DNA of 64,000 nt from Lepidodermella squamata (Eukaryota; Gastrotricha). The translations under genes were made by a program, and so were the position numbers. The first letter of the stretch is position 1. Every line of letters starts with the position of its first letter. The stretch spans positions 248,001 through 312,000 of the forward strand of contig JBLDXI010000021.1 in the NCBI GenBank assembly GCA_047495785.1, given 5' to 3'. This document shows, one piece after another, positions 40,201 through 51,036 of the stretch. A model generated the notes under the pieces. The model was not told the origin of the DNA and ran no database searches. It saw only the letters and a program-made list of their open reading frames with translations.

Positions 40201-43037
40201 GGTGGTGTCGCGCCTATGCCAGGGCCGGGTTTCCAATCGGCGCCAACCTCGGCACCCCAGCAGACTCAAGGATCTCAAATGTTTCAGCCGTCACCCCACC
40301 CGGCGCAGCAGCCCGGTCAACCGGGTGGCCAAGGGCCCCAGGCCCAGTCCCTCTCGACAATGCTGCTAACTGCCGGCGCCGACTTCTACAACCCGAATGG
40401 CCCTTTCGCCGCTCCGGGTGCTCAACAGCAGTCGAAAAACATGCAGTCAGCGATATCTCCGGCCGGTCAGGGCCCGTCCCTGCTGCAAAGCGTGGGTCAA
40501 GGCGGGAAGGGTGGCCAGCAGCAACCGCAGTTCCAACTCGGACCGCAAAATAGCATGCCCCTCCAGCCGTTCCCTCTCAGTCACCTGTCGGCAATGGACC
40601 CGGCCGCAGCGTCTCCCGGCGCCTACTTCACCCATCCTGGTTTCAACATGATCCCGCAAATGGCACCGCAAACGCAGTCGGGCCAGCCGCAACAGCCTCA
40701 ACACCAGGGCGGACCGCCGACCCCGCAACCACAGCCGTTCTTCCAGCTACACCCGCAAATGTCGCAACCACCGCCGCAGATGCAGCAGCAACAGGGAGCT
40801 ATGTTCGCGCCGAGAATGCCACCATCAGCATCGACCTCGCAGCCGCCTCACAGCGTCGCCCCGGGCGCTCCGCTCATTTCACCGTCTGGTAACCTGCAAA
40901 ACATCATGGCGACTATCCAGGCGAATTTCAAGAGTATGAACATCAATACGAACTCAGGTCCGGGTGGGAACCCGGGCATGGGTCGATCTGCTCACTCGCC
41001 GTCGCCTCAGTTCCAGCAGCAACAGCTGGACAGGTCGAAAATGCCACCGCCGCCTAACCCTGGTCAACACCAGGCTGGTTCGATGTTGATATCAGGGTTG
41101 ATGCAGCAACAGACGCAGCAGCAGCAACAACAGCAGGCAGAGATCACGAGGAAGCTGGTCGCGGATTGGAACCCGCAATTTGCTGCGGCGATGCTGGGAA
41201 TACGGCAGCCGTCTCAGAGTGGCCGCCAGGGGTCCCCGCCAGTCCCGCCGGGTGGCGGCATCACGCCTCAATTTTTGCAAAATATCATTCAGCACCAAGT
41301 TGCTGCGGCGAACAAGTCACAGCAGCCTGACCAGCAGCAGTTGGGTGGCTTGAAGCCGTCGGGTTCGAATGGCAACATGGTGGGTCATATGCAGGGCCAC
41401 GGATCCATCGGCCAGTTCAACCAGCAAACACAACAGCAGCAATTGGCGCAAAATCTGCGATTCTTGGGCGCTTCAGTCGGGCAGCAGATGCAACAAGCAC
41501 CGCGGCCTGCGTCTGGGAATAACAATGGAGGAAATAACGGTCAACCGTCGCCGTCTATGGGCGGCAGGTTCCAGGGCCCGGGTGCTATTGGCCAGCCGAA
41601 TCTTCAACAACAGCAACAACAGCAGCAGCAACAGCAACAACAGGCGAATTTCATGCAAGGGATGAATGGCCAGATTGGTCAGATGAAAAACCAACCTCAA
41701 ATGCCATCCCAGCAGAATTCAGCCGCGTTCCAGGGGCAGAATAATTTCCAATCTACTTTGATGCGAATGCAACAGCAGCATCAACAACAACAACAGCAAC
41801 AGCAGCAACAACAGCAGCAGCAAAATAGGCAACAGCAACAACCAAATTTTGTTGATCAACGGATTTCGCGACAAGTTGGCGAAACCGGGGGTCGGTCGAT
41901 GTCGCCGAAATTTTTGCAGTCGAATGGGTCTTTTCCGAATAATCAACAGCACCGGCCCTCGCCTGTTGGCGGAATGACAGGCCCGCAGTCGGGTAATTTC
42001 GGAAATCATCCAATGCAACAGCAGCAACAGCAGCAAAATCAACAGCAAAGGTTCCAACAGTCGTCTCAAATCGGTAACCAGGGCCAGCAGGGTCAAATGG
42101 GTGGCAATGTTCATAACAACAACAACAACCGTCAGGGTGGTATGAATAAGCAGCAAAATGACCAGCCGGACCCGCATTACTACCGACGACCTGGTCAGCA
42201 GCAACAGCAGCATCAACAACCACAAGGCAACAGCTCATCTCGAAATTCTGATGACGTTAGGGTGGCTGGCGAGCCGCGGCGAATGGGCGGTACCCCTGAA
42301 GTTCCGGCCCTCGGTCAAAATTCGCAGCAAGGCGGGTCGGACGGGCTTAATTTACCCGCGCCGCCGCCGTTCCCGGGCAACGATTTCGCGAGGATTGCCT
42401 TGGGCAAGCAGCCGAATGCGGTTGGAGGCCGTCGAGAAGGATCGGCGGTTGGTCCTGACAACGATCGATCGGGTGATGCTGGCGATTATTCGCGATCAGG
42501 CGACGATAGCCAGCGACAAGGTGCCAATATGCCGACTGTTCCGCCGATGCCGCAGGAGTTGAGGATGCTCACTATGAGTGGCTTGTGGCAACCGCCGGCG
42601 ATTCCACCCCCGCTACTCCCGAATGACCACCACCACATGCGGTCATCGGGCGCTATTGGCAGCGGCCGTGGACAACGCGGGTCGGCTGGAAATTCTAGAC
42701 GGGGATCGTCTGCGACTCACCATCAGGTATATTTTTTTTTACCATTTTCCGAATTTGCTGTAAAATTTAATGGTAATTTTTTTTTGCTTTTTAGAAACAC
42801 GGAAATTCGCAGAATTTGACGAATAGTAACAGCAATGCTTCGGATGATTCGAGGTCGGCGGGTGCGAATGCATCTCCCGAGAATGCCCAGGGCAGTGACG
42901 ATGGCGCGAATTCGCCTAGCAACGCAGTAACGACTGGGCAAGATGTTAAAAGCTGCGATGAGTCATCATCGGCGACAGTCAACAACAATACCAGTGAAAT
43001 CAACACCCCCGCTCCCGTCGAAGCCAGCAGCAACTGA
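34227..43037 (+). CDS. PRRC2: PRRC2/BAT2-family proline-rich coiled-coil protein (nocte-like)
   Basis: Exons 34227..34755, 34811..35129, 35181..37243, 37329..38863, 39062..39466, 40180..42726 and 42795..43037 encode 2,546 residues in one continuous frame. Family landmarks are EANFPPLPG in exon 1, a Pro/Tyr-rich stretch ending MPPYTGYPPPF, VDYSAQINFSDEEEQ (human VDYTEQLNFSDDDEQ), QAAVERARRRRLEQQRLA and ADGFQQVVSKKERRQSK. PRRC2 proteins bind RNA and translation factors and associate with stress granules and leaky-scanning initiation; the fly orthologue nocte acts in temperature entrainment of the clock. The protein is mostly disordered, with long CAA/CAG-coded Gln runs (about 36284, 41610, 41770 and 42018). 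The family's N-terminal LxLxxLYKGK-type motif was not found, so a 5' exon may be missing. A TAG site lies 12 bases before this ATG. Confidence 0.85.
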
Positions 43038-44322
43038 TGATTTAATATTATGATGACGCTTTTTGCCTCTATTCATTTTTTTAGCTTCAATCATCGCCGT
43101 CTAACTTGAAAGATGCATGCCAAGTAGAGAAGTTCAACAAAAAAATGGAGCTAGCTGCTAGCCTAAATGATAATATTAGACATTGCTGGTTTTCTACAGC
43201 TGAATTTTTTCAACAAGCGCAGAATTTTTTAAGGACGATTATCAGCTTTCTTCTCTTCACTCGTTTCTCAGCGCGATGGCTCACTATAAAACTGATTAAT
43301 TTCGATGGTTGAGATGTGTACGATACATTTGTGTTTTTTTTACTTCTACGAAAAATCCCAATTTCCTAATAACAAAACTGCGTGTTGTTGATGTAACAAG
43401 CTCCAATTTCAATCAAACCATCAGGGCTGCATTCATTTCGGAAATTTTCTGCCTTTTTGCCTCGCTTTTGTAGCGATCCAGCCTTAGTTAGCGAAGAAAT
43501 ATCACATGTACCTTCATTGTAACGTTTTGTTCGGATTTTCACTAAAAAAACGTGATTTATTTGTCTATGTTGCCGTTTAACCTAATCATCATGATAATAT
43601 CTCTGAAAAACTACCTACTGCGTGCTCAGTTATATAAATATATATCGATGATTGATAATTATTATTCTAATTACTAATATTATTATTATTAGTCCTAGTG
43701 GAATAAAAACCGCCTACTACAAAGAATGAATAAATATATATATTATTACCTTTCGTGTGACGTCGTCGAATATTTTGTGTTTTTTGAAAACAAACGCCGT
43801 CTTTATGATAATAACAACAACAATAAATGTCACTGTGTACGTATTTTTCGTCTCTTGCCATGTGGTTTTTGTCACGGCACAACAAATCACGGCGGCGATG
43901 GGCGAATTTATCTGCATCGTTTTGTCCTAGAATGAAAAAGATGTGCTCGCTCTTTCTCGCTCTATTTCTCATCAGTCTCTCTCTATCTAACGGTATATGA
44001 ATACTTCGTAAATCAGTCTGTGTTGAACGTTTAGGCGATTGTTGGACACGCCTGGCTCTTCGCCTATTCAAGTACGTTTCTTCCTTGTTCTTCGTATCGG
44101 CGCACGAATATTGAAAAAAAAATAAAAGAAGACGGATGCAAAACATTTTGCGTTTTATTGTCATTCATTTATCAACGAAAAATGGATGGGGAATATATAT
44201 GCTTATATAGCTGAGTGGTTAATTTATCAATGAATCCCCAAAAACTGGACGTTTGTGAGGTGTATTAAAAAAATTGCAATCCTCTTTATACATTTGAAAA
44301 TACGTAAAATCCAGCCTAATAA
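43038..44322. other. convergent 3' flanks of PRRC2 and the stomatin-like gene
   Basis: AT-rich sequence with ATT/TTA simple-repeat tracts at 43640-43700. AATAAA on the plus strand at 43728-43733 is a candidate PRRC2 poly(A) site, giving a 3' UTR of about 700 bases. Open frames here (43106-43312, 43667-44164) show no known protein. Confidence 0.45.
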
Positions 44323-45923
44323 TTATTTATTTTGAGATTCTGAAGGTTTTGAGTGAGAAGCACCAGCTTCGCCGCGGGGTCTCGGTAGCAAATGAAGCAG
44401 TTCAATAGGAATCTAGGAATCCAAGATGAGTTCAAAATCAGTCGAAAAATTAGTTGACTTACAGGGAAAATTATAGTCGAGTTCTTTTCGGAGGAAATGG
44501 CAGCCAATGTTTGCATATATCGAAGTTGAAGAGCTCCCGGGGAATCGGCAATGATATCGGCAGCTCTTTTCAGTGCGTAGCTCGCTTTTTGCTCACCCTC
44601 GGCGGCGATAACCCGAGCCAAGGCCTCTCGGGCGGCTTCAGCCTCCGTTGCCATCGCCCGTTGTAGTTGAACAGGTAGCTGGACGTTTTTAATTTCGACT
44701 CGCTCAACTTTAACGCCCCAATTTTCGGTGACATCGTCGAGTAGTGATTGTAAATTTAGCGAGACCGTGTCTCGTTCGCCAAGCAGCTCGGTTAAAGTCC
44801 TGGTTCCGAGTACATTTCGGAGTATAGAAACTGAGACGAGATCGATCGACTTTTCGTAATCGGCTACTCGGACAACAGCTAAAATTGGATTCACTACTCG
44901 GTAACTAAAATTTTGAAGTTTATTAATTAAAAAGTTGTGCCAATATTGCTGAACTTACTACACAACCGCATCGACGGTCACGGTTACCGAATCTTTTGTC
45001 AATATCTGTAATTTCATTTTAGTCTTAAAATTCTAAAATTATGAAAAATCGATCTTACCTCTTGGGGTTCAACATCGTGTGTGTGCGTTCTGAGATCCAC
45101 CAGGACGTATTTATCAATGCAGGGCAAGATGAAAAAAATTCCTGGCCCACGAGGCTTGCGGGTGACGAGATGACCTAACCGGAAAATCACCGCTCTCTCG
45201 TATTCCTGGACAACCTGCGTAAATAATCATAAGAAATTTGAAAAACTATTTTGGTTCAAATAATTTTCATTGAAAAATGTCTGGGACCATGATTTTTAAG
45301 CGGCGTTCCTAAACTCTATTAGGCAAGAGGAAAAAATATTGGCGCGAAATTCTAAAAAATGTTAGAATTTAAGATAATTCCGATTTTAAATGAATCCAAT
45401 AAATCTTGACATACAATAGTTGGAGTTACCTCCGAGAAATGTGAAAAAAATTCCAGTTCGATGACTTTAAATTCTCAATGCTTAGCTCTCACTTACCCTA
45501 ATGGAGAAGAGCACGGCTATCGGGAAGGTTAGAATGAAGAGTAGTATTGAAATCGCCATCAAAAATCCTTCGCAAATGCCATTCGATTCATTTTCAGCTG
45601 TTGTCACGACTAAATATACGAATAATTAATTAAATATTTAAATTCCGCAAGCATTTCCTAGTATTATTACTAGTATCTTCTGTATTGCGTCGTTTGTAAC
45701 TGGAGGTGGTTGACATCATCGACATGATTATCTGCCGTTGTCGCTTGCTGTCTTCGTCCTCCTGATCATCGTACGCTTGATTTCGCTGACCTTGCGGGTT
45801 TACGTTCCGAATAGCCGGCTTTGGCGAACTTTGCGGCGTCGAGGATTCCACTGTGGGTCTCATTTCGATCGCAATTCCCGGCTCTGAATTCTTCTTATGA
45901 TCAGTAGACGTCGACGGCTCCAT
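44323..45923 (-). CDS. stomatin/MEC-2-family membrane scaffold protein
   Basis: Six exons, 45923..45671, 45609..45497, 45214..45059, 45005..44959, 44904..44463 and 44412..44323, encode 366 residues. A hydrophilic N-terminus of about 95 residues is followed by a hydrophobic hairpin at about 99-122 (GFLMAISILLFILTFPIAV). The Pro at about 114 corresponds to the conserved proline needed for the monotopic hairpin and cholesterol binding in MEC-2 and podocin. The PHB/SPFH domain follows: VVQEYERAVIFRLG, GPGIFFILPCID, ILTKDSVTVTVDAVVYYR, WGVKVERVEIKNVQLPVQLQ, EAEAAREA and EGEQKAS, ending SSEKNSTIIFP. Such proteins oligomerise at the plasma membrane and regulate ion channels. The last exon adds a 29-residue Pro/Ser-rich tail. 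The long N-terminus resembles MEC-2 more than erythrocyte stomatin. Confidence 0.92.
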
Positions 45924-47794
45924 TTAAATTTGGTAAAGAGACTAATAATAATGCCCCATGCCCCTGAGTATGAAATAAATGTAAACCTGAGATGAGTGCG
46001 ACGTGGAAGGGAAAAAAAATCTGGCATTATGGTAAGGATTGGAGGTAATGCGGTTTTAGTACCCTGCATCCATTTCACAATTCAAACCCGCGCTAGGCTA
46101 TAAGCTATTCTTACAGCTCTCTTGGCACGTTTCCGCGTGCAAAAATTAATATGTAGAAAAATTACGACGTATTAACTTAACGAGGATTATTTTTCGTTGC
46201 CTCGTAAGTAATAAGGCACGATGAAGAGAATGAAGCGTAGACACGCTGTTATTTATTGTCATAGTGTTTTGTTATTGTCGTCGCCACAGCGCTGTGTAGT
46301 TCCAGTGAAGAAATCCGCGCCGCTACCTTGCTGCTTCGGTGGCAAAAAATAATGCGTCCGCTATAAGGGGACGACGCGGAGAAGGTATGCGCCGAAAACA
46401 ATGACTCGTAACCTGAAATTACCCGGTGAGGCAGATTCATTTATACTATACCACATTTAACACGCGTGGTTTTTCACGCCAGATGTCCCTACAATCTCGT
46501 AGTTCCTATGAATGATTCCATAAACGGTGATTATTTCTCGAGCACGCCTGTTAAAAATTGCAAATTTTCAACGCAAAAAAAAAACTAGGCGACCAAATTC
46601 GGAAAAGCATTTTATTTTTATTACTTTTAGCTCTTGACAAAATACGGCGCGGTTATTTTACAACAATTATCATCAATCATCGCAATATACTATCATCGCT
46701 TGATTCACCTCGTCATTTCACTGACCTCAACTACGGTAGTAGAATAATATTTTTTACAATTTTGTCGATGAGAAATAGAATATTCAAGATCTATATAGAC
46801 AATATTTATGTTGTCCAGCAAAAAAAACCTGGCAAACAGATTTGTCAGGTGTTTATCGGTATCATATGTCATCATGATTTTTCCGAACACAGCTAAAGCA
46901 AGCGTAACATATACGTCATCATCAGTATAATATTAGCTTACTCAGGTGAAGAAAACGTGAAGAGAGATATTGCGCTGCAAAATATTAGGTAACTTTTGGT
47001 CGGATCATTTTCCTACGCAGTCGCCACAAGCAACGATAAATAAAGAGGAGTCAGTTGAAGGTGTGTAGGTATAACTCACGGCAAATTCGAATTTGACCGA
47101 GAACAAAACATTAACAAAACACTCGATCATTTGCATAATATAAAGCGTTATCGCAGAATATAAAGAAAAGAGAGGGGGAGAGAATAGAGACAACTGATTG
47201 ATTTTTTTTCGACAACACAAACCGGTAGTTATCGTCGTTGGCTAATACACATGATTTTTTTAGTCTTCAAAACGCGCGATTTTTTTGGAATGCAGTGGTC
47301 GAACAATCAATAATATTACTATATATTTTTTTTATCAAAAAATCGTAAAGTTGAAACTGCGGTAAGAAATGAACAGCGGTTATTATTATTTATGATACAA
47401 ACTGAAGTGCAGGCACAATTTTAGTTGAAGGTTTACTCGTAATAATTATTATTATAGGTGCGATGAATAATAGGTAAATAGTATACAATAAACGCTGCTA
47501 ATAAGATATTGCAGTAATTATTCGAGAAATAATTGTTATATATAAATAATTTTTCTCCTACAGCAAACGCAAACAATAATCAATAGCACAGCATTGATCG
47601 CAGTCACAACATTTTGTGGTTTTCATCGTTATCATCAGATCAACCGAAGCGAGACTACGATAGAGAGAGAAGAGAGGTAAAAATGGTGTTCAATATTCAA
47701 GGCGAGTTCTTCAACCCTCAATATTTTTGTTCTATTCACCGACTAGAGGATATGAAAATTTCTCACTATGTATTTTTATGTCGCGTCCCAACTC
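45924..47794. other. intergenic between the stomatin-like and LIM-homeobox genes
   Basis: About 1.9 kb, AT-rich with ATT/TTA runs, especially 47280-47560. It should contain the stomatin-like promoter and the LIM-homeobox 3' UTR. No gene could be supported; frames at 45860-46078, 46558-46896 and 47005-47220 are low-complexity or unrecognised. Confidence 0.5.
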
Positions 47795-50700
47795 TTAGAG
47801 TAGGCTCGGTTGAATGATTTGGCCGAGGCCGAAATCAGACGGCGTTGAGTAGAGAGAAGCGGCTCCCGAGTCGATGTAAATATAGCTATTACCAGCAGCA
47901 TGTCCAGGTGGGGTCATCGTCAATGATGACGACGCAATTTGCGACGCGTGTTGCTCGAGATGGTGATGGCCCATGTTCGGAATGCCGATGATCGGCAGCG
48001 ACGACGGCGACATGTGCCGCGGTGATTTCGACATGCCAACGCGTGACCGCCGATCACCCTGCGATTCCAGCTCATCAGCATCCGCAAAGCCATCGTCCAA
48101 GTCATCGTCATCCATTTCATCATCGTCGTCGTCACCGCCGATGGTCATCGACGCTGATGAAATGCCGTTGAGACCCTCGTGGCCGCCGCTGTTCTGGCTC
48201 AGGGGCGAGTCGCCCTCGAGTAAACTCGTCGACTGAGCCCGGTCGGACATCGACGTATTACCGCCCATAAAGTTGACAGGGTTGCCCGCCAACATGCCAA
48301 CAGTGCCGTTTCCGCCATTCTTTTGCTGTTCTTTCATCAAAGTTCGGCGATATTTCGCTCTTGCGTTTTGAAACCACACCTAAATACGAAAAAAATATAT
48401 TTAATTTTCAGTTTTCGAAAAATGATGAAATTTCGAATCGCTTTCAATTTTGTCCCAATTTTCAGTTCATTTCATTATCAATGTTTTTTTTTTACCTGAA
48501 GTACTCTCTTCGATAGACCAGTTCGCAGTGCCAGTTGCTTCAAATCTTTCGCGTCAGGGTTGTGATTTTCCGAGAAATATTGCTTCATTATTTTCAATTG
48601 CGTGTGCTTGAAGCTTGTGCGAATGCGTTTGCCTCGCTGCTGCGAGCCTGAATTGGACGACGCCTGGTTCGACGAACCGCCCGACGAGCCGCCCGACGAC
48701 GCCGGCACCTGGCCACCGGCGCCAGCCGCCCCAGGCGCCAAGTCGCCATACTCGCTTCCGGCGGCGTTGAAGTAGTCGCCAACGGCCGACGAGTCGCCGC
48801 TGAGGAAACCCGCATCGCCGAGCTCGCCCGCTGGTGGCAGCGTGGCCAAGTGGTGCGCGGGTACCGTCGAGAGAAGGCCTATTCAGAGAAAAACAGAAAA
48901 TCAGTAGGGGTTGTTGTTATTCTTTGTCGGAAGTGTTGTTATTATTAGTGTCAACGTCACGGGGAGCTGTGTTTTTGGCTCGTGTCAAAACATTGTCGAC
49001 TCAAGAGGCTCATTATTTACGCCTCAAACCAGTGCCAGCCACAAGAACGGATTACACACGTCCTTGTTGACAAAACAATCGGGTGCTGGGCCGGTGATAA
49101 TCCGCGGCTAAGCACCGGCCCACGGGCTATTCGCTACCTAGTCGCGTGTTCGATTGGCGCGGAAGAGACGGCTTAACAGCGCGCGTACGCACGTGCCTAC
49201 GAGGCGCTTGTTAAGCCACCGGATTAGCCCTTTCAATGTCACACAGACAGCCAGTCAAGGCCGAGCCCTGCTAATAACGCAGTCATTTCACAGGCACACG
49301 CCTACATTCCGTTCCGGCCCGCTAAGTAAGCTTGAGTGATGAATTGGAGCTGCACCCGTATTTGCTCAACGCGCTGCCGCTTTTTCTCGAGCGGGCGCGC
49401 GCGTGCGAAGAAATCGCCACGGCAGCAATAAAATGCGTGTGTTTGTTTGTTGTCATAAAAATCGAAGAAGAAGCAGAAGAACGAAAAGAAAGCGCGGGCT
49501 TGGTTCCGACGACGACGACGCCAAGCGCACACCTGCGGCTGGTGCGCGTCGCGTACCTGCGCGCCGGTGTCAAAACGCATGCAAGTTTAATGTCGCTAGT
49601 CAAATAGTTAAACATTGCATATCTATGGCTTATATCCACAAACAAAGTTTATCTTTTCACATCTTTGCGTCTTGACTTCTATCGAAAAGATGAGATGGCG
49701 GCGCTGCTGCTGTGCTGCTGCTGCTGCTGTTCGCCTACAGGCACAAGGATTTGCCCAAACATTTGACAATTGACATTTTTACAACGCCGTGTCGCTAGGT
49801 AAATACTTACTCAGACACCAATGCAACGGCGCCAATGATACCCCCATCAAAATTTTATACCTACCCAAAGACAGCCCGAGTCATAATAATAACATGGCGA
49901 TATCGATATTATTATTATTATTCTCACCCAGCCGCCCAGCAGCTTTTGTGCACCTACAAACAACGCCATCATCACCATCTCCCGATATATTATTTGACTA
50001 CAATAATAACAATAAATACTTGGACAAAATCGCTGGCACTTGAAAGCTGTGAGGCGCAAATAATGTACTCAGACGCACTCGAACGCAACAAGAAAAATCG
50101 AACTCGAGAAAAAAGTGCGCGCAATTAAAAAAGTCCTCCTTAATAATATTGAATAAAAGAAAAAAATAAAGTACCTTGATGCGTATGTCGGTGGACCAGC
50201 GGGTGAGGGCGCTGTGGTTGAGAAGTTGGAGGGGGTGTTATTGATTTGTAAACATGATGCGCCGAATTCGGAACACCATCAGGTTCGGATTTGACGAGTT
50301 CTTGGGGTGAAGACGTCGAAAGTGGGACAGTTTGCTGAAGCGGCGAAACCGGTTGCTGTTGTTGCGTTTGATTATTCTTCTTCTTCGATTTTTGGCCAGA
50401 ATTCTTCGCCGGCCGTTTTGATGTCGCCTTGTAATCACAGTCCATGTCGCTGCCGAAGACGTACGATGTCAAATCGACGTTGCAATTCGTCGCCAACGGC
50501 GCCATTGGCAGTAGAAGAGGCGAGGCTGATGTGCAGATATCGAAGTGTTGTTCGCAGTAGACACTAGTGCCTTGTGTAAAAAACTGCGCGCCCCGCTCGA
50601 GATGCCGGTGGCATAGCGTGCATTTGAAGCATTTCAGGTGGAACAGCAGCGATGCGATACGGCCGTCGATTTCGTTGCGATCAACGACTTGCATGATAAG

Positions 50701-51036
50701 GTCTTGCGGGCCGACCTCGCCCGCGCAACCGGCGCATCGGCAAAACAGGCGTTGGTAATCTTCTCGGCAGTAGATATTACCCGATTTCCAGTAACAACTG
50801 CCTTCGTTCAACGATTCGTGGCACGCGGTGCAGCGTAGACAGTGAACATGCCACGCCTTGCCAACGGCGACTAGATAGTAAAGATCGCAGATTTTAACGT
50901 CACAAGCCGCGCAGATAGGCGCGTCGATGAGTGAAGTCGGTGTCGGGGCCAGCATAGGCAGAGAATCGAGATGATGAAGGGAGGACGGCCCAGCATCGTC
51001 GTTCGCAGCTCCTAGCAAGGCAGCCGAAGTCGGCAT
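47795..51036 (-). CDS. ap: LIM-homeodomain transcription factor, Lhx2/9-apterous type
   Basis: Three exons, 51036..50175, 48878..48496 and 48379..47795, encode 609 residues. Two LIM domains lie at about residues 42-165 (CAACDVKICDLYYLVAVGKAW, HCLRCTACHESL, then CAGCAGEVG). The homeodomain spans about 369-429: RIRTSFKHTQLKIMKQYF, NHNPDAKDLKQLA, TGLSKRVLQVWFQNARAKYRR. This is the Lhx2/Lhx9/apterous signature, used in neuronal and appendage fate with the cofactor LDB/Chip. The intron inside helix 3 (after VLQ) is conserved in position. Linkers are Gly/Ser/Ala-rich, and the C-terminus has an Asp-rich run (about 488-506). The frame stays open upstream to an ATG at 51300, but that stretch looks non-coding, so MPTSAALLG is preferred. 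LIM2 carries an unusual insertion. Confidence 0.9.
49703..49729 (+). repeat. CTG microsatellite in the LIM-homeobox intron
   Basis: An imperfect CTG tract interrupted once by GTG, inside intron 1 (50174-48879) of the LIM-homeodomain gene, read as CAG on the gene's strand. The rest of this 1.3-kb intron holds overlapping open frames on both strands that look like chance. Confidence 0.8.

Noticed and set aside
41719-42238. Minus-strand frames rich in Leu and Val opposite PRRC2
   Set aside because: They are reverse readings of the CAA/CAG glutamine runs, which translate as poly-Leu or poly-Val on the other strand.
49302-49675. Open frames in intron 1 of the LIM-homeobox gene
   Set aside because: Four overlapping frames on both strands in GC-rich DNA; no conserved motif and not needed to join the exons.
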